64,000 bases of DNA from Meandrina meandrites. Its lineage: Eukaryota; Cnidaria; Anthozoa; Scleractinia; Meandrinidae. Position 1 is the stretch's first letter. The number at the start of each line of letters is the position of its first letter. Shown here piece after piece: positions 17,504 to 42,304 of the stretch. The stretch spans positions 25,719,937 through 25,783,936 of the forward strand of contig OY855905.1 of NCBI GenBank assembly GCA_963693305.1, written 5' to 3'. The notes below the pieces were generated by a model. It was not told the DNA's origin, did no database searches, and worked only from the letters and a program-made list of their open reading frames with translations. The position numbers and the translations under genes were made by a program.

Positions 17504-18106
17504 CGTGGTTCATCTTCTATCATACATAGACACTTCAGTATTCTATCTTCTTCACCACGTTGCACCAACGTATTTACATCTGTACCTCTTGTTGCTTTTC
17601 GACGTACTGACAACCTCAGTGACATTTTAGTTAAATCCAAATTACGGACTGTCACACAAAACAACGTCTCCAAGGGATCTTTTAGATGCGGCAACAACTG
17701 TATTACCTGCCACTACATCACCGACGGCCGCACCAACTACACTTTTTCTGCTACTGGGGAAACTAGAACTATCACCGATCATATAGACTGTAACTCCAAA
17801 AACCTCATCTACATGGTACACTGTCGACGTTGTAACAAACAATACCTAGGCGAGACTAAAAGACGACTCAAAGACCGTTTTAATGAACACCGACGACCCG
17901 TCGACAGACCCACCCCCACCTCCAGACCTACTGCAGTTTCAGACCATTTTCTTTCCGACGATCATACAACTAACGACATAGAACTTATCCCCCTAGAACT
18001 CATATATTCATCACGTGACGCTATACGCAAAGCCAGGGAAGCGTACCTTATCGAAAGAGGTCAAACCTTTGAACCAAAGGGTATAAACAAACGCGAGGAA
18101 ATGTAA
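17504..18106 (+). CDS. Penelope-like element C-terminal fragment with GIY-YIG endonuclease
   Basis: The frame is open from the insertion boundary at 17504 to a stop at 18104-18106, about 200 residues without a native start. It begins with a linker containing HRHFSILSSS and FRRTDNLSDILVKSKLR. A cysteine-rich stretch follows (CGNNCITCHYI). The GIY-YIG module itself is LIYMVHCRRCNKQYLGETKR with downstream RLKDRFNEH and a later KAREAYLIERG. In Penelope-like elements this nuclease nicks target DNA to prime reverse transcription. The fragment lacks the reverse transcriptase, so it cannot move by itself. The frame is still open, which suggests a fairly recent insertion. Confidence 0.8.
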   Translation, partial: RGSSSIIHRHFSILSSSPRCTNVFTSVPLVAFRRTDNLSDILVKSKLRTVTQNNVSKGSFRCGNNCITCHYITDGRTNYTFSATGETRTITDHIDCNSKNLIYMVHCRRCNKQYLGETKRRLKDRFNEHRRPVDRPTPTSRPTAVSDHFLSDDHTTNDIELIPLELIYSSRDAIRKAREAYLIERGQTFEPKGINKREEM

Positions 18107-18277
18107 TATGCTATCCTATCTATGTACTTTATCTATAGTTACACATTATTTTGTTAATTAGGACTCGTTTGTTTACCCGCGTTGGTTTTGTTTCAACGGT
18201 ATTTTTTTGTATTGTATCTTATTACCTATTGTCTTGGTTGTTTAAATTGTAACGTTTTTTCTTCAGTTGTTCATTCC

Positions 18278-18320
18278 CTGAAGAAGTCAGGCCGTGCCTG
18301 ACGAAATATTGGAAAATATA
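18278..18320 (+). ncRNA. Hammerhead-ribozyme-like motif at the Penelope-like 3' end
   Basis: CTGAAGA at 18278-18284 matches the CUGANGA core. Stem II is a perfect 7 bp stem (18286-18292 with 18296-18302, loop CGT). GAA follows at 18303-18305. A short AT stem III (18306-18310 with 18315-18319) then leads to an A-U-A cleavage triplet ending at 18320. One extra A (18285) sits between core and stem II, and stem I is not obvious, so activity is uncertain. Hammerhead motifs are an established feature of Penelope-like elements. Confidence 0.5.
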
Positions 18321-19023
18321 TAAATCAATCCAACCGTACGGTCAGCCTTTCTGTTTTTCAGTTTTTTGTATACCACAGGGTGCCCATGCCATTTGAGAAT
18401 TATGGGCTAGCATTTATTAGGTTAGCATTCCTATAAGGGAACAAGACCGTTTTTTTCTCATAGAATAGACATAATATTTATCCATAAGTGGTATTTTGAT
18501 TGCAGGAAAGCCGAATTTCTATTTTTGCCACAGGATACCTAAGCCTTGTGTTAAGTATTATGGGCTATCATTGATAACGCTGTGATTACGAGCGATCAAA
18601 AAGGGCTGTCCTTGCTGAGAAGCGATATTTTCGACAAAAACAGAGATATTGTAATAGCAAAAAAGCGTAATATCTAGTTTTACCACAGGCTACCCAAGCA
18701 TGGTGAATGTTTGCAAGCTTTACAAGCACGTGACGATGTTGAAAGACCTGAAATAAATCTTACAAGAATGGAAATGACTTAAATGTCACTTCTAGGTATA
18801 TTTATTTGCAAATTGACACATGAATACCAGCTTTAGGGGGTGTATAGTTTGCAGCCTCGTTTTCATGCTGGGAAGTTTCAGCCATGCGCAGTTCCCGCCT
18901 CCAGAGCTTAACTCAGCTTGGCCCTATATCAGGATTTACTACTCTTGGGGTCATTAGTAATCTGTGAAAGTTTCATGCTTTTATCACTAATTTGAACAAT
19001 TGTGGTCGATAACCGCCGGACTA

Positions 19024-20311
19024 GTAAGCTTATCTACGGTTAACTCGGTTAAGGATACACCTGTAACTGAGACACAAAAAGTTAAAGGTAAAATTGCTTA
19101 AAAAGTGACTCCATGGTAAAATTTGCTCAAAACAATTAAATCTGCTAGGGATAACACATAGATATCAGAAAAAATGCCCCACAACATAAAATTCCTAGCA
19201 CCATCTTTGATTATGCAGCATCCCTGGTACTTATAAATTATGTTCTGGAGAAGGGAGGGGTAGGAAGGTTGACTGCCGGGAGTACAAAGTTCCTGCCTAC
19301 TGTAGTTTTTTCTATAACACTACCTGTGTCTGTGCCCTATTAATGCCAGGACCTTAGTTACAAAATTAATTAATGACTTATTTTAAAAAGAGATTTTGTT
19401 TCTCTCCCCCACTTTCAGACTTTTCAGAAAATATTTGACTTCTGGCCTTTTCATTTCCTGCCTCCCATAGCCTTCTCATTCCCATTCTCCAGAAGCACTT
19501 TTGTAATCTATTCATCATGTTATGGATTCATTTGAAAAAGGTAAAATATTTAACTCTTTACTTTCTGGCAGTATTATTTAGTGTTGAATGTCCAAAGAGT
19601 TATTCCAAAAAGATATCCACACTCCCCAATGTAAGGGCATGCCGAAAATTGTTACTGGAGGTGGGGGGCTGGTCAAGGACCCTGGAAATCTGGCCGAGTA
19701 GGGGGTTTCCAGGTTTGGCAGGGAGGGGATCTAGTGGTCCTGGAAATCTGGACAGAATTGAAGGAGGTAGTAAAAAAATCTTGCCATTCCTTGGGTATGT
19801 GGATTTTCAGGAATACACAGAACTCAATCATGTTTGTCTTCTCTAAGTCATGAACACACACTGAACAACTAAACAACAAATAGCAACTCAAAATTAAATT
19901 ATTTTATTATACTGGAACTGACATATATACAATTTGTTACCTAAACCTGTACATTTGTGGTAACAATTACTGACTGTTTCATTATTCAACAAATTGTCAT
20001 TGAAATGAAACTATGCACATTGCAGGATATTTGTCAAGAAGGGATGACAGATAACAAGGACTTTCTGATCAGGTATGGGCATTGTGACAAATTGTTGAAT
20101 AATAATATTATTACCCTGATAATAACATGAAATATAACAATTTATTATATAGCAAGGCATTCTTGAGGTAAATCTGAGTGTTGTGATTGTTTCTTTCTTG
20201 GTGGGGATATTTTTGCCATACAGACTGTTTCCCGTTTCCATGGAAATGGTCATAAGCCATGTATTTTTTGCAAAATTTGCAGCTCAAATGAGTGCAATAT
20301 AAAAAACTACT
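19024..20311. other. Intergenic region, no gene recognised
   Basis: Low-complexity and AT-rich host sequence. A purine-rich 110-codon frame around 19517-19846 has no protein-like pattern and is not supported. Confidence 0.3.
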
Positions 20312-20448
20312 TACTAACCAAACTTGCCCGAGCCGTGCTGGGGAATATTGGCACTCGGTTGTTATTGTACAGACCTCGCTGTGCTCGGTCTGTACTGCCA
20401 TGGCCACGGGCCAGTATTCCCCAGTATGGCCCTCAGGCTTGGTTAGTA
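20312..20448. repeat. Hairpin MITE
   Basis: TACTAACCAAACTTG at the left and CAAGCTTGG-like GGCTTGGTTAGTA at the right form a near-complete 137 bp palindrome with GGGGAATATTGGC matched in the arms. There is no coding capacity. Confidence 0.7.
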
Positions 20449-21462
20449 GGAGGTTAATATGAGCTGTGCCTTTTTTTCATCAAGTTTCATCAAGTGACAT
20501 GAACAAAATTGACAGCAATGCCTTTTTCTCTCTTGCATGTTTTTTTTTATTAGTTTTGGCTTCTTGATGATATATTTAGTAAAAGAAGGATTAGACTATA
20601 GTAGGTTAGAGATGAAACTACACTGCATTATCCCAGTTTAACTCAGATATACAGTGAATAACACTTGTTTAACTCAGATATACAGTCAGGGTTTTAGCCA
20701 GGATTTAAAAATACTGGTGTACAAACTATTACTGTTTATATGGTGCCCTCCCAGGAGGGTGGTGTCTTAGGCATCTGGGGACATGTTCCCTGTAGTGAAA
20801 AATTGGATGTAATAAGTAAACCAGAAGTTCCTCAGGCTATTTTACCAGTCAATTTTGATTTTTCTGTTTCAATTTTTTTTAGAACTAATGCCATTTGTAA
20901 TGAACCAAATTTCCTGAACAAATTAAGTCTGCATTGTATTATGATGTTGTTCAATTTTGCCCTTGGTGTAATTTGGTATTTTCCCTTGTTCTGGTGCATG
21001 AATAAATATAAAACAAAGGAAAATGCCAGATTGTACCAGGAGTAAAATTAAACCACAGCATATATAAACCTTACAAGATGGTTTTAGTGTGTAGAGGGAT
21101 ATTTTCACTAGTTATGCTGTATATGGCAAACCAGTAGGGTGAGTCAAAAAACAAATTCCCCACAGAAGTACACATTTAACCACCTAATTTGTGACTAAAG
21201 GTATTTGCATTCAAGTACCTGATTCTTTGCTTATGCCCTATGCAGTCAGGAGTACTAAGACAAGTACATTTTTTCATGATTCAGTATTATTTTTTCTCTT
21301 TGTCTTTCACACATTTCTTGTACTCAGTGTGGATACATTTTTTTAACCTTTTACCATCTGCTATCAACTACTCAGAAATAATATCTTTTGTCAAACATCC
21401 ACTTATGCCAACCTCTCAATAATAGAGACCTTCAGATTGGAATACAACTATGAAATTGATTT
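20449..21462. other. Intergenic region, no gene recognised
   Basis: AT-rich sequence. The 20-base segment GTTTAACTCAGATATACAGT occurs twice within 50 bases (about 20636-20684). No protein-like frame. Confidence 0.3.
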
Positions 21463-21728
21463 AAGGAGACAGCATGGCCTAGTGATTAGGGCACTGGACT
21501 TGTAATCTGCAAGCCCTGGATTCAAATCCTCTTCCCTGCCACTAGATGGATTTATCTTTGGTGGTCCTGAATTCAACTCCTCCATGCTTTGTAAATAGCC
21601 AAGTGGTCAGCCTTCTGCCAGCTGGGATTTTTAACAAGTTTCTGTTTGATTTATAATATTTGTTTCTTTCTAGATTTAGTGTCCTCAATTAGCAAAGCAG
21701 TATTGACACTTAAATGAAGTGATTTATG
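21463..21728 (+). mobile_element. tRNA-derived SINE, copy 1
   Basis: The head contains a pol III A box (TGGCCTAGTGATTAGG) and B box (GATTCAAATCC). The body reads CTGCCACTAGATGGATTTAT and CAGCTGGGATTTTTAACAAG, and the tail ends in TTGACACTTAAATGAAGTGA. It aligns along its whole length with the copy at 41265-41535, which defines the family. Confidence 0.8.
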
Positions 21729-23019
21729 AGTACAAGTACAACTTTTCAAACCTAGCACATATGCTTTTGATTATCACATTTCACACCAATCTTGTACCTA
21801 TTTTCTCCTATTCAACTGTTAAGCAACAGGGAGGCATTGGGCTCTGGGAGCATAACTGCAGCATTGAATTCCAAAGTCATACTTGTACTCCATGCATCTC
21901 ATATTGTACTCTGATCTGAAGGTCCCTTATGGCCTCCTCTACAACAACCAGGAATTTTTTATCTCAACCACGCATTGATTCAGACGATCATCTACTCTTA
22001 TTGAAACAGCCTACAATGGCCAGCTAATTCTGCACCCGGGTGAACAATGTAGAGAGGTTCAACTGTAGTTAAAAGAAAATAAATAAGGGTTTTCATCTTA
22101 ATTGTTTAATATATTTTTTGTATAAATAATGATCATAAGTATGCCTGATTTACCATTTTTAAAATGGTGTCAGAGGATTTTTTACAGTTTTGCTACTCAG
22201 TGATTCTCAATAACCACTAACCAACTGTATTGCCTTGTCTTTTGACTATTTCAAGAACATTGTTGGTGGAAATAATACTAATTTATGGTAATTCACTATA
22301 CACTCATGTGCCATTCTTTGAGAAAAAAATAAATCTACACCCTGATGTAATACATCTCCACGGTCCTGCACAAAGTACAAAGAAGATTCTGTTACTAATT
22401 TTTTTCAGGCTAGTGGATTTTATCTATCAATTGTGTCTCTTTCCTCACTGGCAAGTAACATTTTTTTTAGTTGGCAGATGAAGTAAGGCCAACAGGATTC
22501 ACTTATGTCCAGGATTGAACACAAGCATTGTGTAATAAGTACGTCATGTTTGACTGGGTTAATTGACATTTCCATGTCATGTCATATTTGACGGAATTTG
22601 GTCTGTTTTGGTGAACATTTATTATTGAGGACACTTTGTGATGCCTATCATGAAGAATGTGCATCTCATTAGTGTTCAATCCTTGACATATCTGATCTGA
22701 TATCGTTGGTCTAGTATGCAATGGCTACAGCTTGCACACATGCCAGGGCATCAACCCAAAGAGTCTCTTACCCCTTCTCTGGACTGTTGTTTCTTTTACA
22801 TGTGGCTTGCAATGGCCACATGCACATAGGGCAAGATTTTTTGAAAGATAATGAGCTGACACTGATCTTGGCGTGTGATAAAAGAGTAAATACATTGATG
22901 TTTGGAACAATACTTGGGTCTGGGTCACTCTGCTAGCTAGTATGCCGTAACCATGGGACAAGGGTCTCATCACACACCATCACAATGTCACAACTGTTCT
23001 GTTAACAAGGGCCTAGATT
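21729..23019. other. 3' flank of gene A, no further gene recognised
   Basis: AT-rich sequence downstream of the gene A stop codon, expected to include its 3' untranslated region. Minus-strand AATAAA-type signals occur but I cannot choose between them. Confidence 0.3.
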
Positions 23020-36561
<13,542 letters not shown>

Positions 36562-36720
36562 TACAGTTCTTTCTGTTGTGTTGTTAACTTCTCTTTAAAC
36601 ACACCATTCCTTTGTCGTCCTTGAAAAAGACCATTGCGGAAAATCAGAGTCTTCTAGAATGAACAAAACGGATTTGTAGTTGTTCGCTAATTCCGTTCTC
36701 TCACCGAGTGAGCTTGGCGG

Positions 36721-36729
36721 TTTATATAG
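36721..36729 (-). promoter_or_regulatory. TATA box candidate of gene A
   Basis: CTATATAAA on the minus strand lies about 160 bases upstream of the gene A start codon. That would place transcription start near 36690-36695 and leave a 5' leader of about 130 bases. Confidence 0.45.
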
Positions 36730-38791
36730 TCGGCCGAGTCACCGTGTCACGTAAGTGCACTTGTCAATATCGGCGGAAAACTAATGGCCAAACTGTCAGT
36801 TTGAGCATAGATAACCAAATGACCCAAACCGGGGATAGGACTCGCCGTGTGGAAAGTTGCATGAAATTCAGCGAGTATGCTAGAACTACTCTTATTGCCA
36901 ACACCTGACAAAGGAAAATTGCCAAGAGTGCATTGTTCCGAGTTTTATTGCACGTCCTTCATTGGTCATTTTTTAGCCGTAGGCGAAAAGCGTAAATGAC
37001 GTTAAGCCCTCATGAAAGAAACCGCTTGAGAGGTAATTATTTCGGATGATCCAGGAGGATTTTGCAGTTTTATGTAGTAATTTTTTTCGTGGTTTGTTGG
37101 GCACAGGCGTTCGAATTCTCACGGCTGGAAATGAAACGCCAACGAAATGAAATTCAAAGTTAATTGTTGATTACAACTGACGCCGTGTGCCGTTTTACTT
37201 CACGGGGCAAATATTGCTAATGGGCAATTAGTGAAGCTTGAATTTTGTTTCGTTTGACTCGATTTGACGTTCTTCAAAGAAAACTGTAGGGGCTTAAGCT
37301 ATTAAAAAATTAACGATTATGCCAGCGAAGGAAACACAGAACGAAAATCCGAGACCATAGACAGGTGTAAAAGTGACGCGCCATTTGGTCAACAGTCAAT
37401 TACCGCGACCAAGCGTGCGTAAATGGAACTCGTCATTTGCGAAAGTCGATTAAAGTGCTTCGAGAAGTGTGCTTTTGATTTGTTTTAGCTCGTTGTGTGA
37501 ATAGAAGAAATTGTTTTCAACTAATCTAATGTATGGACGACGCGTTAGAGGTGTGAAACAGATGTCACTGCAATCTACATCACTGTAGCTATCAGCAACG
37601 AAAATCGATGGGTCTAAGATTGTAGAAAAAAAAACATTTAATTTTTTCATGTTTAACAAGGATTTTTTCCTACTATGTTGAATGTGCTTTTAAGTTAAGG
37701 AGTTAATTAATTAATGTCTCTGGATCCAGCTAGGCTAGGAAGGAGAAAATTAAAGATAAAAAGCCGGACATTTCATTGACGTGAAAGATAGCGGGCTAGA
37801 TGCGTTTGTATGTAAATTTTGCTACCATTGTCATCTTTGTTATGGCAACACAGCCGCGGGAAAACGTATATCTGCTCTTGTTTTCTCGGGCTTTATAAAA
37901 ACAATTTTATCTATTTTTTCACCATACTACCTTAATATGACAGGCCACTGGGCTACAAAAATGTAGTCGTCCTGCACTCAGCCGGAGAAAGTGCCTGTTG
38001 AATAGCTTTTTACGTTATGTGTTAGGCAGGTATAGTCGAAACTTTTAAACGCTATTTCTTTCAAGTAAAGGATCGTTTCCAAATGATATAAAAAAATCTT
38101 GGGCAGGCTTTAACTCCAAACACAGCTGTCTATCGTCTGAAAATCTGAGGTAATTCCTTCCCAAAGGTCTCGTCGGTAACTCCGTCCTGAAGAACTGTTG
38201 GCTAACTGAAAGAGCGTCCACCCTCACATTTCTGTAAAGCTTTTTTCTAATGCAACTCAAAATCGAGTTTTTGTTGAAGGAAGCACAAATGGTAGAACTG
38301 GAATAATTCAAACATTGACTTATGCAGCTTTTTCAAACAAATGTACACGACAATATTGATTTAAGCGTTCGCGTCTGACCACAGCGAATTCATTTACTAT
38401 AAACGTGACTCGATTGTAAATCGGCTACTCGAGACACTTAGACTGTTTTAATAAGACTATAACCTTTGATTTCCTGTCTAAGTTTGTTGTGATTGTGAGG
38501 AACCAGGATAATTTTAATGTTTACCCCTGTATGAGAACGGTTCAGAGGTCTCTTTAAAAATCTAAAAATAGCTGATATTACCCTAATCATGTTCTTGAAA
38601 ATCTACACCACAATAGAAGCACGAACTTCGGTGTTCTTTTTATTCGACATAAACACTTGAGGCAGGTCAGAGGCCACACCTTGGTGCGGCTGAAAACATG
38701 AAAAGAAGATCATAAATTAGTTCCGATCCAGATCAATTTGATTTTCGTCCGGCCTTCCCTTGATGCAATGCGTTCTAGACAAAAGCACCTC
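36730..38791. other. Intergenic region upstream of gene A, no gene recognised
   Basis: No protein-like frame. An 88-codon minus-strand frame around 38045-38311 has no recognisable motif and is unsupported. Confidence 0.3.
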
Positions 38792-38890
38792 TAGCCTCTC
38801 ACGTAGTCGTTTTTAGGGGAAATCGGATTGCACTCGAAGAGCGAGTCAGTGCAATTCGATTTCCCCTAAAAACGACTGCGTAGGAGGCTA
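38792..38890. repeat. Hairpin MITE
   Basis: TAGCCTCTCACGTAGTCGTT at the left is repeated inverted at the right. The arms share AGGGGAAATCG and AGTGCAAT, giving a 99 bp palindrome. Confidence 0.7.
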
Positions 38891-39739
38891 AACCGCCTCA
38901 GGAGCGACTGGGAACGAGTCTGATCCATGTGTCTGTACTCTTATTGATGATAACAATTAGCCAATCAGCGCGCGAAAATCCACTCAGTTATTGTAAAAAT
39001 GTTCATTTTTTTCCTCAGTTCCACGCTTTGATTCGCTCATTTTATTGCTGGGCTCACAAAAGCTAAGTGTATTTCACAATAAAACTGCTATCTACTGCTA
39101 TCTATCTTTATGTATAAATACCAACTGCGAAACTCCCTACTTGTTTGCATCTGATAGTAACGACATGGGGTCGTCGAAAATTATGTTTTTATCGCCTTTT
39201 TTTGTTGCTTCGAAAATCCTGGCGAATCCTCCTGACTTTCATCATATTCCGGTCTAAAGATTACGTCTATATTTTATGGAACCCATGTTTGGAACACTTT
39301 CTGCACGTCCGCAAAACTGTACTCGAATGTTGGAAGGGGCTAGGATAATGAGGGATACCGAAACCACGGCAGCTATGTTGTAACGGGATACCGATATTGG
39401 GTACGTAAGTACCTGTAGCCTGTTTAGAGCCTCTCTATTTTTTAACGGAAAGAACGCGAGGGAAACAGTGAGCGAAGAAAGCGCGATCCACGAGGGAGTT
39501 GGGACAGTGGGGCAAGCGAAAGTTCTCTTGCGATTCTTTTCCTGCGTTCAAAGATCGAAAAAAAAAATACGAGAAAATAGAGGAGTGTGAACAGTCTAGG
39601 GTACCTAAACTCGATTTCAGGGCATTGTTTATGTATTGCGTTCCTTACTGCGCGTAATTCCACACGTTATTAGCTGTCTGAACAGTAAGAAAATGGTTGC
39701 TTTTTCTTGGCGATAAATCGTTGTTTCTCCAAACGAAGC

Positions 39740-40136
39740 TAGTAGAATTCTACTAGTATACTAATACAAATGCTGCAATCTGATTCAACTGAGCTATTGA
39801 ACACTATCAGCCATTAGTGTAGAGTGGCTGAAGGTCGTCTACAGAAAGGCGACATTTGTTATTGGATAATTTAATTTCCGAGAAGACTAAAAGCAGCAAA
39901 TTCGCCGTTACACGAGTTTAAAACGTCGAAATTACTTAATGAACTGATGAGCGTGCGTTCACAACCGACTGAAAGTTTCAATTTTGCTAATAAAGCTTGA
40001 AGTTTAATACTAGTTCATATTGCAGAAAAATGATTAGAAATCATTTCTTTTAGGGAAATCCGTTAGAATTCTACTAAAACAATTAGATTATTCGCTCTAG
40101 ATTTCTATGTGGTAATAGTTGATTCGGCCTTTGGCC
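39740..40136. repeat. Interspersed repeat, copy 1 of family also at 51257
   Basis: It shares TAGTAGAATTCTACTAGTA, GAGCTATTGAACACTATCAG, CCATTAGTGT, TTAGAATTCTACTAAAACAA and ATAGTTGATTCGGCCT with 51257-51751, in the same order. Non-coding, with internal inverted segments, so probably a MITE. Confidence 0.75.
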
Positions 40137-40930
40137 TGGGCCTACAGATCCGGCTATCAACCTTGTATTTTTAAAATATACAATAGAAAAACCATTCAGG
40201 CAGATGCACTTACAAACAAGATGAAATAGCTACTAGGAATAGGCCTTGTCCATATGTATTTGTTTTTGTGTGAAGGCGAATTTTTTCTGTATTTTTTTTA
40301 ATCCCGTTCACACGTCGTAGCGTGTTCGATCTATTTGCAAGGAAATATTTTAAAGATGACACAGTTGGGACAGGAACCAGGTTAATATAAGGGCGAGAGC
40401 TAGGCTGACTCGTTTGTTCCCAAGGACAGACAACGTAGTCGAACTGCTTCTTAAAGCGACAATCGAACAGACCATTAACTCGCTAAGACCTCAGAAAATG
40501 TCAATTGGGAATCATGCCAAACTAAGTACTCCGATATTGTGCGTCTTTTTATGGCATCCTTCTCAAGTAGATGCTTTAGAAATGGCAACACCTTCACGTC
40601 ATCATTTTGGAAAAGTTCCTTTTCACTGTCCACACGAAAACAGCGTTTTCAAAAATTTCCACACTGGAAAAGTTGGCTTTCGAAAATGTTTTCATCGGAA
40701 ACGTGTGGACGGAGGGCCAATCCGCAAAGAAAAGGTTGGGTTTTAACCCAACATAAAAAAATTCTGCAATATCACAGCGACAAACCGATGAGTGTTGCCG
40801 GATCTCTTGAAGACCTGGATCAGTAACTTAGTTAAAACGGAAAATATAGACGGCAAACTGATCCTGACGGCTAAAGCGGTCAAAAATGAACAAAGTGGAT
40901 ATTTTCTGTTTTAAACCAACATATATAAGG
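40137..40930. other. Intergenic region with a GTCCACACG-type repeat fragment
   Basis: Around 40628-40712, GTCCACACGAAAAC and, inverted, GTTTTC plus ACGTGTGGAC form the ends of a short repeat. A 110-codon plus-strand frame over it (40414-40746) is repeat-derived and not a supported gene. Confidence 0.35.
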
Positions 40931-42015
40931 GACTGGTCAATAAGTAGAAGGTGGGGAGGGGGGGGGGGGGGGTGTGGGCCAGAAATGGGGTGGGTCATCA
41001 GTTTTTGAGCCCTCGAAAAGGCTTGGTCATCTTGTTTCTACACTGTAATTACAAGAAAATTCCTGGTGGTATTCATCAGTATAAATTGGCAAATTTCTTT
41101 TTGTGAGCAGTTTTAGGAGTATTTCCTTGTGATCATAACATCGGTTTTGACCGGAGCCTGTGTAGATTCACTCTGGGCTTTACCATTTAACTCTTTTCTC
41201 GAACACTTTGCAAACATGCATGGTTCGGTCAATATACAGTGGTTGTATTTTCTGTTGTCAATTTATGGAGGTAGCGTGGCCCAGTGGTTAGGGCGCTGGA
41301 CTGTAATCCGGAGGTCCCGGGTTCAAATCCTCCTCCCTGCCACTAGGTGGATTTGTCTTCGGTGGTCCCGAATTCAACTCCTCCACGCTTTGTATATAGC
41401 CAACTGGTCAGCCTCCTGCCAGTTGGGATTTTTAACAAGTTTCTGTTTGATTTATAATGTTTGTTTCACTATTTACAGTGTCCTCAATTAGTACAGCCGT
41501 ACTAAATACATTGACACTTAAATAAAGTGATTTATTTATTTTTTTATTTTGTTCTATTTCAAATATGAATTCTGCAATAATTGTAAATTACTATAACGTA
41601 GCGTTTTAGTTTTTGCAAATTTTGTGTCAAAATTCACGGACTTAACACACAAATATGTGGAAAACTTCAGTGCATGAGTCTAGTATAAGAGGTCAGAGAT
41701 ACATCCTTCTTTGGTGTACTAAGAGGCCGAAGATGCATTACGTACAATCGCAGTATAAAGGACAATAAGGGTGGTGTATGTATGATTGGTATGGCGATTT
41801 ATCAGCTGATTTCAAATCAAAAACCTCTTACCCATCACAGAATTACAGAATGACTGTCGCTTAGTAATGATTTTTTGTACAAAGGGGGTAGGTCATGTTA
41901 TTTTTAACCCTCGATCAGGGGTGGGTCAGGCAGTTTTGGGCCAGAAGGAAGGGGTGGATCACATATTTTCCAGCCGCCACTTTTCCAACTGCTTCCCGGT
42001 ACTTATTGACCAGTC
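40931..42015. mobile_element. Non-autonomous DNA element with ACTGGTCAATAAGTA termini and a nested SINE
   Basis: GACTGGTCAATAAGTA at the left and TACTTATTGACCAGTC at the right are inverted copies. Subterminal blocks (GGGCCAGAA, GGGGTGGGTCA) also match in inverted order. A run of 13 or more Gs sits near 40957-40972. The SINE at 41265-41535 is inserted within it, so this element is older than the SINE. Confidence 0.65.
41265..41535 (+). mobile_element. tRNA-derived SINE, copy 2
   Basis: A box TGGCCCAGTGGTTAGG and B box GGTTCAAATCC are close to the pol III consensus, better than copy 1. The body CTGCCACTAGGTGGATTTGT and tail TTGACACTTAAATAAAGTGA match copy 1 at 21463-21728. ATTTAT occurs at both edges and may be the target duplication. 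Confidence 0.85.
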
Positions 42016-42304
42016 ACTAAACAAAATCAGGAACTAACTTTTTACGTTTCACCATCTTTTGATTTATGAATTCTGCCCTGTGGAAAATACAGGAAATGGC
42101 ATTTCAGTTCCCCAAAGAATCAAACTTGAGCAGTTCGCACCATAGGAGTTCCCAGGTTCATTTACCCCAGCCTGTTGTGCGTGCTCCAAAAAATGCACAC
42201 TACACCCGTGGCAAAACCTTTTGTAGTGAGAGCAAGGCTTATCTAGCAATTGAAAACTCGTGAGGGAGCCTTTTTGGCTAGTCTAGTGGTAAGCTAACGC
42301 ATAT

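Larger units (their letters stand above)
17503..18369 (+). mobile_element. 5'-truncated Penelope-like retroelement insertion
   Basis: The 867 bp insertion interrupts the right arm of the 5.3 kb transposon. It is flanked by the 12-base direct repeat ATACCACAGGGT (17491-17502 and 18370-18381), and the left arm shows the uninterrupted site. It carries the C-terminal linker and GIY-YIG endonuclease of a Penelope-like element and ends with a hammerhead-like motif. The reverse transcriptase domain is absent through 5' truncation. Confidence 0.8.
13737..19023. mobile_element. 5.3 kb transposon with about 1 kb terminal inverted repeats
   Basis: The terminus TAGTCCGGCGGTTATTGACC at the left is repeated inverted at the right end. 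The two arms (13737-14739 and 17162-19023) stay alignable over about 1 kb, once an 879 bp insertion with its duplicated target is removed from the right arm. The trinucleotide GTA flanks both ends and may be a target duplication, which would suit a Harbinger-like or other short-duplication family. The interior holds one long, decayed minus-strand frame that does not resemble a transposase I can name. The element is probably inactive. Confidence 0.75.
17162..19023 (-). repeat. Right terminal inverted repeat, interrupted by a Penelope-like insertion
   Basis: It is inverted relative to 13737-14739. It is about 983 bp long after removing the insertion and one target copy (879 bp in all). The inner end overlaps the 5' end of the decayed internal gene. 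Confidence 0.75.

Noticed and set aside
40414..40746. 110-codon plus-strand frame as a gene
   Set aside because: It runs through a GTCCACACG-type repeat with inverted ends, so it is probably repeat-derived.
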